Positions 4,659 through 6,890 of a stretch of 6,890 nt of DNA are shown here, piece after piece (the stretch's first letter is position 1; each line of letters begins with the position of its first letter). The notes under the pieces are model-generated. The model ran no database searches. It was given only the letters and a program-made list of their open reading frames with translations, and was not told where the DNA came from. The DNA is from Solobacterium sp. (GTDB lineage Bacteria > Bacillota_I > Bacilli_A > Erysipelotrichales > Erysipelotrichaceae), in assembly GCA_016284975.1 (NCBI GenBank), contig JAEEPV010000255.1:1-6890 (forward strand), read 5' to 3'. The position numbers and the translations under genes were made by a program.

Positions 4659-6890
4659 CTGTGTTCCTCCTCTTTGATTTGGCGAATCTCCTTGATGACT
4701 AATTTAATATCAATAGGTTTTGCAATATGCCCGTTCATTCCGGCGTTCAGACATTCTGTGACATTTTCGGAAAATGCATCTGCAGTCATCGCAACAATCG
4801 GAATGGACGAAGCCCATGGATTATCCAGCTTCCGAATTGCTCTGGTTGCGTCGAGACCATTCATTTCGGGCATCTGTACATCCATAAAGATCAGATCGTA
4901 AGTTCCTTCTTCCGCTTCGCGCATCTTATCTACACAGATACGTCCATTTTCAGCACGTTCACTTGTGATGCCGAACATGGCAAGCATGCAGGAAATAATT
5001 TCCCAGTTTACATCGATATCTTCCGCAATCAGGATATGCATTCCCTTAAGATCGGAATAATCGTCTTCCGGTTCAGCGGAGCTGGTCTCCGTATCGAGGA
5101 ATTCATTGACTTTATTGTAGAAGGTGGATCGGAAGATCGGTTTACTGATAAAACCATTTGCACCTGCCTCTTTCACCCGATCCTCGATGTCTGACCAGTC
5201 ATATGCTGAAACCAGCAGGATCGGTTTGTCCGCTGCAGTCTCCTTACGGACCTTTTGAATTACTTCAATGCAATCCATATCTGGTATTTTCTTATCCAGA
5301 ATCACAATACTGTAATCCGTTCCGGAACCATGCCTTTGAATAATCTTTTCTAGAGCTTCTGCACCACTGCGTGCCAGTTCCGCTTTCGCGCCAAGCGATT
5401 CCAGTTCATCCGCCGATGTCTTCAGGAATATTTCATCATCAGCCGCAATCAGAACATCAACCTGATTAAGATGAATATCATCCAGCTGTTTGTCAGCTAC
5501 CGGGATATCCAGCGCAACCGTAAAGGTTGTTCCCTCACCCTGCTTACTCTGACAATCAATTGTACCGTCCATAAGATCGACCATTCGTTTTGTAATGGCC
5601 AGACCGAGACCCGTTCCCTGAATACTGTTTACACGGCTGTCGGTCTGCCGTGAGAACGGTTCATACATGGTCTCCATGAATTCCGGCGTCATACCGATGC
5701 CGGAATCTGCCACAATATAAATCAACCGTACACAATCAGGTTTTGTACTTTCTTCTTCATACATATCTACAGTGACCCGTCCGCCAGGCTCCGTATACTT
5801 AATGGCATTGGAAAGGATATTGATGTAGATCTGATTCAGGCGAAGTTGATCTGTATGCAGGTATTCCTTATCCATATGATTGATATGGAAACTGAAATCA
5901 ATGTTCTTTTCCTTGATCATTGGCTGTGAAATGTTTATCAGGTTTTCAACCGTTCCCACAATGGAGAAAGTCAGAGGACTCAGTTTCAGTTTTCCTGTTT
6001 CCACCTTGGAGATATCCAGAATGTCATTGATCAGTGTCAGAAGATGGTTGCTGGCAAGGCTGATTTTCCGAAGGCTTTCCCCGGTCGATTCCACATCTCC
6101 AAGATTCTTTTCCGCAATGGTTGTCAGACCTATGATGGCATTCATAGGCGTGCGAATATCATGCGACATGGTGGAAAGGAAATCGGTCTTTGCTTTATTT
6201 GCAGATTCCGCATCCCTGACCGCTACCTGAAGCTGCTTGTTTAAATACTGCATATAGATCAGGTCAAAGAGGAACAGAACCAGCAGACCGGCAGAAATGA
6301 CTCCGGGCAGCAGCCAGTTTTCCATATCTACTGCGAGATCCTTCGCCGGCACAAAGCCCAGCAGCGTCCACCCGGCAGTAGCAGCTACAGGGGTAAAGGT
6401 AAGGATACACTCCCGTCCGTGCGAATCGGTCATTGAAATAAATCCTGTTGATGAAGTGATTCTCTCAAACAACTCTTTTGATGATGTGGGATCTGTTGGA
6501 TTATAAGATTTATAAAATTCAAAAAAGCTGGAGTTTTTAAAGCTGTAGCCTTTGAGAATATAAGCCCCGTCCGCATCGATCATAGAGAGCTCTGCGTTCG
6601 AAAACTCTTCCTGCGGAAAAACCCATTTCTTCTCAAGTTCGGAGATTGGAATTACACGCAGCAGGACCATATCCTTGAGATTTCCGCTTTCCGAATCCCG
6701 CAGTGTAATCTTGTTGCAGAAAGCCAGTGACTGCTCACCGTTCATCGGATTGGTGAAGGCGCGTGTAATGTTAATCGATTTTCCGATATCATCAATCCAG
6801 CTTATATCCTTCAGAAAATCCAACCGTTCATAGGAAACCGCATAGTCTTCAGCCGTGCCCTGCTTTGGATCCGTGGAAAGACCCATAAGC
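4655..6890 (-). CDS. Hybrid sensor histidine kinase with two receiver domains (5' end off the window)
   Basis: The frame is open to the right edge, so the true start lies outside; the ATG at 6886 is an internal methionine, used here as residue 1. Residues 1-190 are the distal part of an extracytoplasmic sensor, most like a Cache/PDC domain (the GFISMTD and AGWTLLGFVP segments). Residues ~191-215 are a membrane helix. HisKA follows (~233-300) with FLSTMSHDIRTPMNAIIG and phospho-acceptor H242. The ATPase domain (~343-462) has N-box N356/N360, G1 box DSGIGM (D394), F411 and G2 box GTGLGLA (424-430). Receiver 1 (~476-597) has D483/D484, phospho-acceptor D531, S560 and K582, but CIEV where receivers usually have a glycine after the PxMD segment. 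Receiver 2 (~615-738) is canonical, with E622/D623, D669 in FMDVQMPEMNG, T701 and K723. No HPt or DNA-binding domain follows. It should sense an external signal and pass phosphate from His to Asp. It overlaps the binding-protein gene by 4 bp. The promoter is not visible. Confidence 0.95.
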   Translation of the reverse strand, partial: LMGLSTDPKQGTAEDYAVSYERLDFLKDISWIDDIGKSINITRAFTNPMNGEQSLAFCNKITLRDSESGNLKDMVLLRVIPISELEKKWVFPQEEFSNAELSMIDADGAYILKGYSFKNSSFFEFYKSYNPTDPTSSKELFERITSSTGFISMTDSHGRECILTFTPVAATAGWTLLGFVPAKDLAVDMENWLLPGVISAGLLVLFLFDLIYMQYLNKQLQVAVRDAESANKAKTDFLSTMSHDIRTPMNAIIGLTTIAEKNLGDVESTGESLRKISLASNHLLTLINDILDISKVETGKLKLSPLTFSIVGTVENLINISQPMIKEKNIDFSFHINHMDKEYLHTDQLRLNQIYINILSNAIKYTEPGGRVTVDMYEEESTKPDCVRLIYIVADSGIGMTPEFMETMYEPFSRQTDSRVNSIQGTGLGLAITKRMVDLMDGTIDCQSKQGEGTTFTVALDIPVADKQLDDIHLNQVDVLIAADDEIFLKTSADELESLGAKAELARSGAEALEKIIQRHGSGTDYSIVILDKKIPDMDCIEVIQKVRKETAADKPILLVSAYDWSDIEDRVKEAGANGFISKPIFRSTFYNKVNEFLDTETSSAEPEDDYSDLKGMHILIAEDIDVNWEIISCMLAMFGITSERAENGRICVDKMREAEEGTYDLIFMDVQMPEMNGLDATRAIRKLDNPWASSIPIVAMTADAFSENVTECLNAGMNGHIAKPIDIKLVIKEIRQIKEEEHR
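4666..4670 (-). promoter_or_regulatory. Ribosome binding site of the solute-binding protein inside the kinase gene
   Basis: On the minus strand GGAGG lies 7 nt before the ATG at 4658, within the last glutamate codons of the kinase gene. With the ATGA stop-start overlap it indicates translational coupling of the two genes. Confidence 0.85.

Noticed and set aside
4727..5194. Plus-strand open frame of 155 codons opposite the kinase receiver domains
   Set aside because: The minus strand here encodes two textbook receiver domains. The plus-strand translation resembles nothing and has no plausible start context.
6884..6886. ATG at 6886 as the true start of the hybrid kinase
   Set aside because: The frame stays open to the window edge, and the protein would begin inside its extracytoplasmic sensor domain with no signal or first membrane helix, so the real start lies outside.

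Overview
The window looks like chromosomal DNA of an anaerobic Bacillota (Firmicutes), most likely a Clostridia- or Erysipelotrichia-type gut bacterium. The reasons are the transketolase split into two adjacent genes, strong GGAGG-type ribosome binding sites, a lipoprotein-anchored solute-binding protein, and the domain style of the hybrid kinase. I cannot name a genus from sequence alone. The window holds five protein genes (two cut by its edges), no RNA genes, no insertion sequence and no CRISPR array.

Layout. 1-1184 (+) is the end of a metabolic operon: the C-terminal tail of the transketolase N-terminal subunit, then after 2 nt the complete transketolase C-terminal subunit, closed by a clear intrinsic terminator at 1213-1247. 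A short intergenic region with a perfect 12-bp palindrome and a TATAAT box leads into a c-di-GMP signalling gene (1369-3129, +) with PAS, degenerate GGDEF and apparently active EAL domains. A 230-bp convergent intergenic region (3130-3359) follows. It holds a near-perfect hairpin with T-runs on both sides (a probable bidirectional terminator) and a second nested hairpin with an 11-bp direct repeat. On the minus strand, running in from the right edge, are a hybrid sensor histidine kinase with two receiver domains (start off the window) and, overlapping it by 4 bp (ATGA), a lipoprotein extracellular solute-binding protein (3360-4658).

How they may work together. The two transketolase genes form one enzyme of the non-oxidative pentose phosphate pathway. 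The kinase and the binding protein are almost certainly co-transcribed and translationally coupled. The binding protein is the last gene before the terminator, so no ABC permease lies downstream of it. This raises the inference that it may serve as an extracellular ligand-sensing partner of the kinase rather than, or as well as, a transport component. The kinase carries no DNA-binding output and no visible HPt domain, so the relay needs partners that may lie upstream, outside the window. The convergent c-di-GMP phosphodiesterase is a separate transcription unit; a functional link to the kinase is only suggested by proximity.
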